Origin: Campylobacteraceae bacterium
GTDB taxonomy: Bacteria; Campylobacterota; Campylobacteria; Campylobacterales; Sulfurovaceae
Length of the DNA stretch: 42,818 nt
Assembly (NCBI GenBank): GCA_027038275.1
Contig: JALVXC010000084.1
Location: forward strand, 1 to 42,818
Reading direction: 5' to 3'
Shown: one piece after another, positions 36,017 to 42,818 of the stretch
How positions within the stretch are numbered: the stretch's first letter is position 1
Layout of the letters: each line of letters starts with the position of its first letter
The notes under the pieces: generated by a model
Database searches by the model: none
Seen by the model: only the letters and a program-made list of their open reading frames with translations
Told to the model about the DNA's origin: nothing
Program-made: the position numbers and the translations under genes

Positions 36017-36766
36017 CTACGCTTTTACCACCGAAGTCTCCCACCCATCATACAAAGCTCCAAACGCTTCACATAAATCAATCAACTCCAAACTCAACGC
36101 ATCAATATCATGATAAAAAGGTTTATCAATACGGTAAAACTCCAACCCCTCAACACCCTCTTCATTTTTAATGCTCTGCTGAATTTTAAAGCCTCTCTCC
36201 TCTAAAGCCTCTTTTAACTCCTCTTTTTTATCAAGCTTCTCAAAAAAGAGTTTATGAGAGATTGCTCGTTTTAGGTGTAGGTTATCGCCCTGTTCACTAA
36301 GGGCTTTACAGACTTTATGATTTTGTATCAGTTGCCACTCTTTAGCTGTTGGGTAGAGTAGATTTTTGTAGTAGTTCCACTCACTATCTTCACTATGACC
36401 ATGAGTTACTTCATAATTTTGATGTTCTGTAAGTGCAAACTCTATAAAATCTTCCCAATTATAGGTAAATTGTAAATAGTACAAAAAAGTAACATACCCA
36501 TCAGAAATCACTCGCCCCACATACTTACCAATACGAAACTTTATCATAGAGGCTTCAAGCTTATCCTCCATAAAGAGTATCTCAGGCTCTTCATTTTCGC
36601 CTAACAATCCACTCTCTTTAGGCTCTTTTAGTTTTGCTTTTACAAAAGCAATGGTAGGGTAGATGTACTTTAGCTTCTCAACCTCCATAGAGATACCTGC
36701 ATTAAACTGTATAGAGGCAGGATTACCCTCTAAATTTTTCATATATAGTTCCCAATACTCTTGCAT
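36017..36766 (-). CDS. DUF695-RraB fusion protein
   Basis: A 249-residue cytoplasmic protein. The first part (about 1-130, with NPASIQFNAGISMEVEKL and GYVTFLYYLQ) matches the DUF695 type. The last part (about 160-245, with ALEERGFKIQQ, GLEFYRIDKPFYHDIDALS and the ending GALYDGWETSV) matches RraB, regulator of ribonuclease activity B, which in gamma-proteobacteria inhibits RNase E. Campylobacterota often rely on RNase J or Y rather than RNase E, so the target here is unclear. An AAGGAG Shine-Dalgarno precedes the ATG. It lies downstream of the four-helix-bundle gene and may once have followed hypA directly. Confidence 0.75.
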   Translation of the reverse strand: MQEYWELYMKNLEGNPASIQFNAGISMEVEKLKYIYPTIAFVKAKLKEPKESGLLGENEEPEILFMEDKLEASMIKFRIGKYVGRVISDGYVTFLYYLQFTYNWEDFIEFALTEHQNYEVTHGHSEDSEWNYYKNLLYPTAKEWQLIQNHKVCKALSEQGDNLHLKRAISHKLFFEKLDKKEELKEALEERGFKIQQSIKNEEGVEGLEFYRIDKPFYHDIDALSLELIDLCEAFGALYDGWETSVVKA

Positions 36767-36790
36767 GTTGCACTCCTTCGTCGTTTAAAT

Positions 36791-36820
36791 TAATAGTTAA
36801 GAAGTAAGAGTTAAGAGTTG
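36791..36820 (+). repeat. TTAAGAGTTAAG-type array, left flank of four-helix gene
   Basis: Short tandem-like units (GTTAAGAAGTAAGAGTTAAGA) lie at the 3' end of the four-helix-bundle gene and include its stop codon. The reverse complement of this array occurs at the other end of the gene (37175-37213), so the two form imperfect inverted flanks. Confidence 0.55.
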
Positions 36821-37164
36821 TTTTTTGAACTTTTAACTATACTTACCAATAGCGATATAATTTCGTTTATATCTTTTTCTATGTCTTTATACATTTTTTG
36901 GTTGATATATTCTGTGTCGTGTAGTAAATCAATCCAATAGTTCGTTTCATTTGCCTCTTTTAGGGCAATACTCATTTTACTTATAAAATCTGCTTTTGAT
37001 TGAGCAAACTTTGCCTCTCGAATCAATGCTCCAACAGCTGTACCACTCCGTAAAACCTGTTTCGACAAAACATACTCTTTATACTCCGATGTCAAATACT
37101 TATAAAGCTTCACAACCCGAATGGCAAACAGATAACTCTTCCGAGAAACAACACTATCACCCAT
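36811..37164 (-). CDS. four-helix-bundle protein (23S rRNA IVS / Avd-like family)
   Basis: A 117-residue all-helical protein with the family hallmarks SKQVLRSGTAVGALIREA (34-51), KADFISKMSIALKEANETNYWI (57-78) and a final amphipathic helix. The family is found as ORFs in 23S rRNA intervening sequences, as stand-alone genes and as the Avd accessory protein of diversity-generating retroelements. Its biochemical role is unclear, but it is basic and multimeric. Here no rRNA or reverse transcriptase is near. The gene is bordered on both sides by TTAAGAGTTAAG-type arrays and sits between hypA and the DUF695-RraB gene, as if inserted. Confidence 0.85.
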   Translation of the reverse strand: MGDSVVSRKSYLFAIRVVKLYKYLTSEYKEYVLSKQVLRSGTAVGALIREAKFAQSKADFISKMSIALKEANETNYWIDLLHDTEYINQKMYKDIEKDINEIISLLVSIVKSSKNNS

Positions 37165-37174
37165 ACACCCCCCC

Positions 37175-37213
37175 TAATTCTTAACTCTTAACTCTTAATT
37201 ATTAATTCTTAAC
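37175..37213 (-). repeat. TTAAGAGTTAAG-type array, right flank of four-helix gene
   Basis: On the minus strand the units read GTTAAGAATTAATAATTAAG followed by AGTTAAGAGTTAAGAATTA, between the hypA stop and the four-helix start. They are in the opposite orientation to the left flank relative to the gene. The array reaches into the hypA stop region. Confidence 0.55.
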
Positions 37214-37550
37214 TCATCTCAAGGCTCATCAAATACATATCCTCCCCATCAAGCACCTTTACACGCAGACTCTCACACTTTGTACAAAAGTAACGCACCT
37301 CGTCCACTTCAAAAACATGGCCACAATCTTTACATTCAAGCTTAAGCTTTTGTGTGTTGAGTACCAATAGAGCCTCACTACACATCGTCCCCTCTTTAAA
37401 TGTATCGAATGCTACTTGAAGCAGATGTGTCTCTATGCCACTCATTACACCTATCTTACAGACAACTTTTGTTACTTTTGTTGCTTCATTAGCAACTGCA
37501 TTCTCTTCACACTGATTTAAAAGAGCTTGTACTACGCTATATTCGTGCAT
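37209..37550 (-). CDS. hypA: hydrogenase nickel-insertion protein HypA
   Basis: A 113-residue nickel metallochaperone that works with HypB to load nickel into NiFe hydrogenase (and urease in Helicobacter). It starts with MHE, giving the essential nickel ligand H2, and has the zinc site C73-x2-C76 and C89-x2-C92. The length is exactly typical. AGGT precedes the start. It follows hypX by 24 bases and is probably co-transcribed. HypB and the other Hyp genes are not in the window. Confidence 0.95.
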   Translation of the reverse strand: MHEYSVVQALLNQCEENAVANEATKVTKVVCKIGVMSGIETHLLQVAFDTFKEGTMCSEALLVLNTQKLKLECKDCGHVFEVDEVRYFCTKCESLRVKVLDGEDMYLMSLEMS

Positions 37551-37574
37551 GGTGAATACCTATTCATTTTTATT

Positions 37575-39203
37575 TTAATTGTACTGTTTAAATCTTTCAG
37601 GTGTCTTAGTTGGACAGACTTTCCAAACAAATTCACGTCTCAACTCATGAAAAGCAGAATCCTCTTCCCAAAACTCAGGGTACATCACCTCTATCTCCCT
37701 CTCTTTACACAACTCTATCTCTTCGCCATGCTCCTCTAAAAACTCCTGCTTCTCCCACACAAAATCATCATCAAAAGCACTTTTAGCAAAACTATGTAGC
37801 TCCTCATAATAGTCACTAGCCTCAAAAACCTCATCAACCATACCAATCTTTTTAGCATAACTAGCAGAGATAGGCAGACACTCATCTAAAAGTTTTTGAC
37901 TCATCTCTTGCCCCACTCTTTTTGGTAGTGTGTAGGTATGGTACTCACTCCCTGTAAGTCCTAAAGTTTTGTAGTGAGGGTTAAGAGTAACATCCTCTTT
38001 TGCTACCACATAGTCACACGCCAAACCCAGAAACACCCCACCTGCTCCTGCATTTCTAGCAAAAGAGGCAACAGTAACTATCTCATCTGCAAAGATAATA
38101 GAGCGAATTAAATCGTTCATCGCATTGATATTTGCCCAACCGTCTTCGCCCTGTTTTTGGCTATCTTCTAAGATATTTAGGTGAATTCCATTGGAAAAAA
38201 AGTCTATTCCTCCTACCAAGACCAACACCTCACACCTCTCTTTAATATACTCAACGGCATACTTTAGCCGTATACATTGGGCTGTACTCATCGCCCCATT
38301 GTGAAAGTTAAAACAGAGGTAGGCGACATTATCTCTAAACTCTACAGAGGTCTCATAAAAGGTTTTATAGCTCTTGTCAAAAAGTAGAGGCAATCTATGC
38401 TCTTTTACCCCTTTTAGTCGCTCTTTTAAAACATAGGTAGCAGGAAGTTTAAACCTACCCACCTCTTTAAGATGGCTTATCCAAACAGCCCCATCTATAG
38501 TCCCTAGACAAATAGCCCCATCTCGTTTAGCCAATATCTCTTTAGGCTCTCCTCGTAACCTCTCCTCTTCCCACACTCCAAAGAGATAACACTCTACCCC
38601 TAAAATCTCATCTAACACCCCAGGTAGAGAGTCGGAGAGGTAGATTTTATCGATAATGGTTTGAGTAGTATCTCTCTGCCAATCAATCGCTCTTTTTGCT
38701 TGGGTAAAGGGTTCATGTATGGGGTTTAAAATCTGTGGGGTAGCTCTGTTGTTCTCTATATTTTCAAAAAGCTCATCTAAAAGTTCAAGCGAAGCTGAGA
38801 CCACCTCTTGACGATAGAGTGAAGCCTTATAGGTTTTACGTACCTCAAAAGAGGTCTCGGCATAGATGTCTCCACCATCATACTCACTATTGGCTCTTAA
38901 GACCACCACACCCCACCTTTTAGTTGGTTCTTGAAGTGCATACTCCAAACTGTACGCCCCTCTATCTCCTCTTGGAGCAGGGTGAAAGATGTAGGTTGGG
39001 TAGTTTTCATAGACAGAGGCAGGTAGATAGCTCTTTAAAAAAGGGCATAAGATAAGCTTTGGGTTAAAGGCTTCTATCTCTTGGAGCATCTGTTTTTCGT
39101 TGATAGCGAAGCAGACAGAGACGGTGTGGTTTAAATCTTTTAGTTTGCTGTAGATGGCTTGGGTTTGGGAGTTGAAGGTGGTTACTAAAAGGAGGATTTT
39201 CAT
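37575..39203 (-). CDS. hypX: hydrogenase maturation protein HypX (HoxX)
   Basis: A 542-residue two-domain protein. The N-terminal part (about 1-280) is related to 10-formyltetrahydrofolate transferases, with FHPAPRGDRGAYSLEYAL (73-90). The C-terminal part (about 285-480) is an enoyl-CoA hydratase/isomerase fold, with LVLVGGIDFFSNGIHLNIL and the oxyanion-hole region AGAGGVFLGLACDYVVA. HypX makes the CO ligand of the NiFe active site from the formyl group of formyl-tetrahydrofolate through formyl-CoA; cytoplasmic. It is typical of organisms that build hydrogenase in the presence of oxygen. GAGGA precedes the start. It heads the hypX-hypA unit. Confidence 0.93.
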   Translation of the reverse strand: MKILLLVTTFNSQTQAIYSKLKDLNHTVSVCFAINEKQMLQEIEAFNPKLILCPFLKSYLPASVYENYPTYIFHPAPRGDRGAYSLEYALQEPTKRWGVVVLRANSEYDGGDIYAETSFEVRKTYKASLYRQEVVSASLELLDELFENIENNRATPQILNPIHEPFTQAKRAIDWQRDTTQTIIDKIYLSDSLPGVLDEILGVECYLFGVWEEERLRGEPKEILAKRDGAICLGTIDGAVWISHLKEVGRFKLPATYVLKERLKGVKEHRLPLLFDKSYKTFYETSVEFRDNVAYLCFNFHNGAMSTAQCIRLKYAVEYIKERCEVLVLVGGIDFFSNGIHLNILEDSQKQGEDGWANINAMNDLIRSIIFADEIVTVASFARNAGAGGVFLGLACDYVVAKEDVTLNPHYKTLGLTGSEYHTYTLPKRVGQEMSQKLLDECLPISASYAKKIGMVDEVFEASDYYEELHSFAKSAFDDDFVWEKQEFLEEHGEEIELCKEREIEVMYPEFWEEDSAFHELRREFVWKVCPTKTPERFKQYN

Positions 39204-39209
39204 AAACTA

Positions 39210-39305
39210 TTAATCCTCATATTTTACACTGTGTATAGCTCTTTCTATACGAACAAGATAATTAATAGCCTTTTTATCAAAAATAAAAGTTTTACCTATA
39301 GTCAT
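39210..39305 (-). CDS. possible 31-residue ORF upstream of hypX
   Basis: An ATG-to-TAA ORF of 31 codons (contains KTFIFDKKAINYLVRIERAI) ends six bases before hypX. Its last codons contain the GAGGA used as the hypX Shine-Dalgarno. It could be a leader peptide, a small protein, or the remnant of a longer gene. Its own Shine-Dalgarno is weak and I recognise no family. Confidence 0.3.
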   Translation of the reverse strand: MTIGKTFIFDKKAINYLVRIERAIHSVKYED

Positions 39306-39384
39306 TAACTACTCTTTTTATCGATTTTATATATACAATAGTAACATAAGATATATTCTATTTTAGCATTTAAGGCGAATAGGA

Positions 39385-39390
39385 TATAAT
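39385..39390 (+). promoter_or_regulatory. possible -10 before the DUF4149/ABC operon
   Basis: TATAAT in the 278-base gap between hypX and the DUF4149 gene, about 92 bases before that gene and 30 before the small ORF at 39420. A TTGACA at 39392-39397 follows it and has no matching -10 downstream. Confidence 0.3.
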
Positions 39391-39419
39391 ATTGACAAAC
39401 TACTCCATTGGTAAAAAGA

Positions 39420-39485
39420 ATGAGTATAGAAGAGTTCAAATTAATCTTAAAAGAGTTTGATGATATTCCTGGAGATAAACTATGA
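39420..39485 (+). CDS. possible 21-residue ORF coupled to the DUF4149 gene
   Basis: ATG at 39420 opens a 21-codon ORF (SIEEFKLILKEFDDIPGDKL after the Met). Its TGA overlaps the ATG of the next gene as ATGA, the classic coupling arrangement. It also contains that gene's GGAG Shine-Dalgarno. It may be a leader peptide or the tail of a decayed gene. Its own ribosome-binding site is weak. Confidence 0.3.
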   Translation: MSIEEFKLILKEFDDIPGDKL

Positions 39486-39964
39486 TAAAAAAATACTTCC
39501 GAATATTCACCACAATATTCATAATAACACTAGGCACAGTACTAGGAGCAAGTATCTTAGCAGGAGCAGTAGTTGCTCCAACAATTTTCCATTCAGAACT
39601 ATTTGTAGGCTCTGAACTTCTAAGCCGTTTTCAAGAAGGCTTACTTATGACTCATGTATTTGAGCTTTTGGCTTATGGGGTTAATTTTTTAGTAGTTATC
39701 GCTATTTTATATGAGGTAGTTAAATTTAAAGCATTTGAGAGTAGTAAGTGGTCTTTAGGTTTAACCTTTTTAGTAGTTGCCTCTGGACTACTCTTTAGCT
39801 CATACTACATTCCACAAATTTTAGAGATGCAATTAGCAGGTGAGGCTGTAACAAGTGGGCATATTTTTGAAAATGTCCATAAAGCTTCTGAATTGGACTT
39901 TAAGCTCTTTAGCTTTTCAACACTTGGGCTTTTGATTTTAACATTGAGAAAAGTGTTACGATAG
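39482..39964 (+). CDS. DUF4149-family four-TM membrane protein
   Basis: A 160-residue inner-membrane protein with four hydrophobic helices (about 9-33, 57-80, 91-110, 140-158) and the family-like start region VLGASILAGAVVAPTIF. The function of DUF4149 is not established. GGAG lies seven bases before the ATG. The ABC ATPase gene starts one base after its stop, so the two are co-translated. This suggests a shared membrane process, but DUF4149 does not resemble an MlaE permease. Confidence 0.75.
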   Translation: MIKKYFRIFTTIFIITLGTVLGASILAGAVVAPTIFHSELFVGSELLSRFQEGLLMTHVFELLAYGVNFLVVIAILYEVVKFKAFESSKWSLGLTFLVVASGLLFSSYYIPQILEMQLAGEAVTSGHIFENVHKASELDFKLFSFSTLGLLILTLRKVLR

Positions 39965-39965
39965 C

Positions 39966-40748
39966 ATGAAGTTCGATGAGAAAAACCCTCTAATAGAGAT
40001 AAAACATCTACAAAAAGTCTTTGGAACGAAAGAGGTTCTAAAAGATGTAAACCTTATTTTCCCAAAAGGTTCAACTACGGTTATTTTAGGTCTTTCAGGT
40101 GGAGGTAAATCAACCATTATTAAACATATTGTAGGCTTAATGAAACCAACAAGTGGAGATATTATTGTAGATGGAGTAAGTGTTCCTAATGCCTCTGAGG
40201 AGGAGTTACGAGAAGTTCGTAAAAATATTGGCTACCTCTTTCAAGATGGAGCGATGTTTGATAGTATGAATATTTTTGACAATGTAGCCTTTCCTCTGCG
40301 TGAACATAGAAAAGATATGAGCGAGAAAGCCATACATGATAAAGTACTAAAGATGTTAAGCATGACAGGGTTAGATGCTAAACGTGTAGCTAAACTAGCA
40401 CCAAATGAGCTTAGTGGTGGTATGAGAAAACGTGCAGGGTTAGCAAGAGCGATTATTATGGAACCAAAGATTATATTGTACGATGAACCAACCTCTGGGC
40501 TTGACCCTATTACAAGTGACCTTATTACTCAACTCATTTTAAAACTTCAAAGAGAGCTTGGAGTTACCTCTGTGCTTATTACTCACGATATGAAAGAGAG
40601 TTTTAAAGCAGCTGACTATTTGGCATTTTTGTTTGAGGGTGAGATTATTGAGTGGGCTGAGAATGAGAAATTTAAAAATACTACTAATCCTTATGTAAGA
40701 CAGCTTTTAGAGGGGAGTGGAGAAGGACCTATTCAGTTTAATGAATAG
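39966..40748 (+). CDS. ABC transporter ATP-binding protein, MlaF-like
   Basis: A 260-residue ATPase with Walker A GLSGGGKST (42-50), Q-loop Q93, signature LSGGM (149-153), Walker B and D-loop ILYDEPTSGLDP (170-181) and switch H in LITHDMKES. The ending LLEGSGEGPI and the SGLDPITSDLI segment are like MlaF/Ttg2A, the ATPase of the outer-membrane phospholipid transport system. The usual MlaE permease and MlaD substrate-binding genes are not next to it; the only partner here is a DUF4149 protein. It works at the inner membrane with a permease encoded elsewhere. Confidence 0.88.
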   Translation: MKFDEKNPLIEIKHLQKVFGTKEVLKDVNLIFPKGSTTVILGLSGGGKSTIIKHIVGLMKPTSGDIIVDGVSVPNASEEELREVRKNIGYLFQDGAMFDSMNIFDNVAFPLREHRKDMSEKAIHDKVLKMLSMTGLDAKRVAKLAPNELSGGMRKRAGLARAIIMEPKIILYDEPTSGLDPITSDLITQLILKLQRELGVTSVLITHDMKESFKAADYLAFLFEGEIIEWAENEKFKNTTNPYVRQLLEGSGEGPIQFNE

Positions 40749-40777
40749 AGTGCGATATTTTAACTATACAATAATTT

Positions 40778-41608
40778 TTAAGAAGTTACATTTAATATTA
40801 TAACAAACCCTCTATCAAACCCTGCCAAATCTCGATAAAAGCTATATGATTTTATCCCATTTTGCTTAAAAAAAGATTCCATTGGCTCTTTTTGGTCATA
40901 CCCCATTTCACAAGCAAGATACTTAATGCCTCTCTTTTTTACCTCTAAAACTATCTCTTTTAAAAGCTCATCTCCAATCACTCCACCAAAGAGTGCCTCT
41001 TTTGGTTCATAGTCAACTACATTGGATTCTAAAATAAAATCTTGGGCAATGTATGGGGGATTACTTACTACAAGTTCAATAGGTTCATTTACATTATCAA
41101 GAAGATTAGATTTTCTTACCTCTATCTGCTTTTCTAATCCAAAGGTTTCTATATTTTGCCTAGAAACTCTAATTGGAGTATCGCAAATATCAGTAGCTAT
41201 AATCTTTAAATTTGGAAATTTTCTAGCCAAAACTACCGAAATAGCACCACTTCCTATGCCAATTTCAGCAATAGATGTAATATTCTTTTTTTCAATAATC
41301 TCTGCTACTAAATCAATAAGTATTTCAGTTTCAGGACGAGGTATAAGCACCCCCTGCTCTACTTTTAGTTCAATATCATAAAAACTAGTACTACCTACAA
41401 TATACTCATAAGGCTCATGGTTAGCTCTTCGCTCTACTAAGGCTTCAAAAGCTTCAAAATTCTTTACCTCTTTATTATCAAAAGCATGTAGATAGATTCG
41501 CTCTTTGTTTAGATGATGGGCTAAAAGTAGTTCGGCTTCAAATCTTGGACGTTGGCAACTCTGTTGTAGTTTTTTAGTGGTTTGGGTTAAAATCTCTTTT
41601 ATTGTCAT
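40778..41608 (-). CDS. prmC: peptide chain release factor N5-glutamine methyltransferase PrmC
   Basis: Methylates the glutamine of the GGQ motif in release factors RF1 and RF2, using S-adenosylmethionine; cytoplasmic. The 276 residues show the N-terminal helical domain, GVLIPRPET (86-94), SAM motif EIGIGSGA (115-122) and the catalytic NPPY (183-186). Length and motif order are normal. It converges on the ABC gene with 29 bases between stops and no clear terminator. It appears to be its own transcription unit; the release factor gene is not adjacent. Confidence 0.95.
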   Translation of the reverse strand: MTIKEILTQTTKKLQQSCQRPRFEAELLLAHHLNKERIYLHAFDNKEVKNFEAFEALVERRANHEPYEYIVGSTSFYDIELKVEQGVLIPRPETEILIDLVAEIIEKKNITSIAEIGIGSGAISVVLARKFPNLKIIATDICDTPIRVSRQNIETFGLEKQIEVRKSNLLDNVNEPIELVVSNPPYIAQDFILESNVVDYEPKEALFGGVIGDELLKEIVLEVKKRGIKYLACEMGYDQKEPMESFFKQNGIKSYSFYRDLAGFDRGFVIILNVTS

Positions 41609-41654
41609 GTTGGAAGAATAGCAAAAAAGTAATAAATAAGCAAAAAAGTTTTAC

Positions 41655-42818
41655 CTACACCTCCAAAAACTCCACCCCATCTTTTGACCCAATAATCAAA
41701 AAGCTTCTAAGTTTAGGAATGCTTTTAACTCTATCTAGCTCTTTATACTCCTCGACCTGCTTTATCCCATCTTTTTTAATAGTGTTATAACTATCTTTAT
41801 CTTTTTTCCATTTTAATTCAAGCAGATAGTTGTTTGGCACTTTTTCATCTCGACCTATTAGCATAATATCAGGAATTTTTCTGTTTTTCTCAGGTTGTGA
41901 GTCTATAAAATAGAAATCTGATGAGAAACTAAGAAGTGCAAGAGCAATCATCTGAAAATATTTTTCATCAAATCCTTGATGGTCTCGGTTTGAGAGTGTT
42001 TTTATAACCTCATTTAGTTGCTTTTTAAATGGTTCTACATCTCCTAAAGCCATATCAACCAATAGTCTTCTTGTATCTAAATCTATCTGTAAATTGTTTC
42101 TCTTTTTAAGCTCAATAGCAAAGTAGTTAAAGTAGAGTATTTTTATCACATAGTTTGGTATCTCAAACTCCATCTCTTCACCAAATAGTTCATCTTTTAT
42201 GGTTATAAATCCCATAGAATAAATAAGTGTTATAAAATCGTCTCTACTAAACTCTCTATTTAAATCATATCTATCTTTTATTTTTCCTGAAATGGTATTT
42301 TTCTCTATTAGCTCTTTTAGTATCTCATAGTTTTTTTCACTATTGCCTATATTAAAGAGTTTCATAATAGCTCGATAGTCACTTGCTACATTGCTATCCA
42401 ACATCTTTTTAGGCATTTCACACCGTTTTTTATCATATTCAGAGAGAAAATAGTTAATTAGCGTAGCATTATAAATTCGTTGGGTAGCTTGAATATTAAA
42501 AAGATAACCGTTATACCATATTTTTAACTTCTCTATTAATCTATCTCTATCTATTGTATCACACTCGTTAAAAAGATACTGCTCCAATGAGTAGTTTACC
42601 TCTTCTGCTGTAAATCCTGCTAAAGCGTTAAACTCCTCTTTGTAGGTAATATGTTTTACAATATTAAACCCACTACTTAGGCTATCTAGTGTAATTGGGG
42701 TTACTCCTGTAATAAACATCTTTTGCACTGTCCCTGAAAGAGTAGCAGTTTTTAGTACCTCATAAAAGCTTCTAACAAACCCACCTTTGCCTACTATCTC
42801 TAAAAAATCTTTCATGCT
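41655..42818 (-). CDS. AAA-ATPase-like / PD-(D/E)XK (PDDEXK_9) protein, 5' end outside window
   Basis: The visible 386 residues are the middle and C-terminal part of the family that joins an N-terminal AAA-type ATPase domain to a C-terminal PDDEXK_9 (DUF1703) nuclease-like domain. KMFITGVTPITLDSLSSGFN near the start belongs to the end of the ATPase part, GFTAEEV follows, and the nuclease-like site near the C-terminus is IPDIMLIGRD followed by YLLELKWKK (D and ExK positions). The Met at 42815 is internal: full-length members carry a Walker A region upstream, which must lie beyond the window. The family is often mobile and present in many copies; its function is uncertain. Confidence 0.8.
   Translation of the reverse strand, partial: SMKDFLEIVGKGGFVRSFYEVLKTATLSGTVQKMFITGVTPITLDSLSSGFNIVKHITYKEEFNALAGFTAEEVNYSLEQYLFNECDTIDRDRLIEKLKIWYNGYLFNIQATQRIYNATLINYFLSEYDKKRCEMPKKMLDSNVASDYRAIMKLFNIGNSEKNYEILKELIEKNTISGKIKDRYDLNREFSRDDFITLIYSMGFITIKDELFGEEMEFEIPNYVIKILYFNYFAIELKKRNNLQIDLDTRRLLVDMALGDVEPFKKQLNEVIKTLSNRDHQGFDEKYFQMIALALLSFSSDFYFIDSQPEKNRKIPDIMLIGRDEKVPNNYLLELKWKKDKDSYNTIKKDGIKQVEEYKELDRVKSIPKLRSFLIIGSKDGVEFLEV

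Noticed and set aside
39392-39397. TTGACA as a -35 box for the small ORF at 39420
   Set aside because: No -10-like sequence stands 16-18 bases downstream before the ATG.
1-42818. CRISPR array, tRNA or rRNA genes, or an integrase-bearing island
   Set aside because: I looked for regularly spaced repeats, cloverleaf-forming sequence, transposase or integrase motifs and saw none; the only repeats are the short palindromes and the TTAAGAGTTAAG arrays listed.

Overview
This is a strongly AT-rich, densely coded chromosomal stretch with 36 complete protein genes that I support, two genes cut by the window edges and two possible very small ORFs. The gene families suggest a free-living member of the Campylobacterota (Epsilonproteobacteria), probably a Sulfurovum/Sulfurimonas-type hydrogen or sulfur oxidiser. 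This rests on extended -10 promoters (TGnTATAAT) with poor -35 boxes, ThyX, a HypX/HypA hydrogenase-maturation set, PilJ-domain and CHASE2 sensors, and the DUF4149 and PDDEXK_9 families. The taxon is an inference; no rRNA or tRNA gene is present to test it.

Layout. 1-1900: the end of an unidentified gene, then a Crp/Fnr-type regulator divergent from a bacteriohemerythrin, and a coiled-coil protein. 2121-5629: an operon of an M20 metallopeptidase and two related RimK-like ATP-grasp ligases, the second with a C-terminal helix-hairpin-helix. 5657-7901 (minus): a six-TM potassium channel with its own RCK domain, overlapping a gene for a separate soluble RCK protein. 8000-10837: a Suv3-like RNA helicase. 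10845-11696: thyX. 11850-15398: a large M14 carboxypeptidase with DNRLRE-like and FN3 modules, then an NlpC/P60 lipoprotein. 15515-22051: SulP transporter and pdxA, a nuclease/ricin-fold fusion followed by a CitE-like lyase, and an acylating aldehyde dehydrogenase.

22066-28288 (minus): a CopD-like membrane protein and comF, then four tightly spaced genes encoding three stand-alone exported PilJ-type sensor proteins and a hybrid histidine kinase with a NIT-like periplasmic domain. This looks like a multi-protein sensor in which the PilJ proteins act as separate periplasmic components. 28482-31424: FecR-domain protein, OmpA-like lipoprotein and CHASE2 histidine kinase, a second envelope-sensing operon. 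31466-34221 (minus): prs-lepA, joined by a one-base stop/start overlap.

34347-39203: hydrogenase-maturation neighbourhood. A retropepsin-like protease overlaps a HyaD/HupD-type maturation protease on the plus strand; hypX, hypA, a four-helix-bundle gene bordered by TTAAGAGTTAAG arrays, and a DUF695-RraB fusion lie on the minus strand. No hydrogenase structural genes are in the window. 39482-42818: DUF4149 protein with an MlaF-type ATPase, prmC, and a truncated AAA/PD-(D/E)XK protein.

Short palindromic elements (two families) sit in gaps downstream of genes and probably act as terminators or are REP-like repeats. The best candidates for undescribed biology are the PilJ-triplet/NIT kinase operon and the M20/twin ATP-grasp operon.
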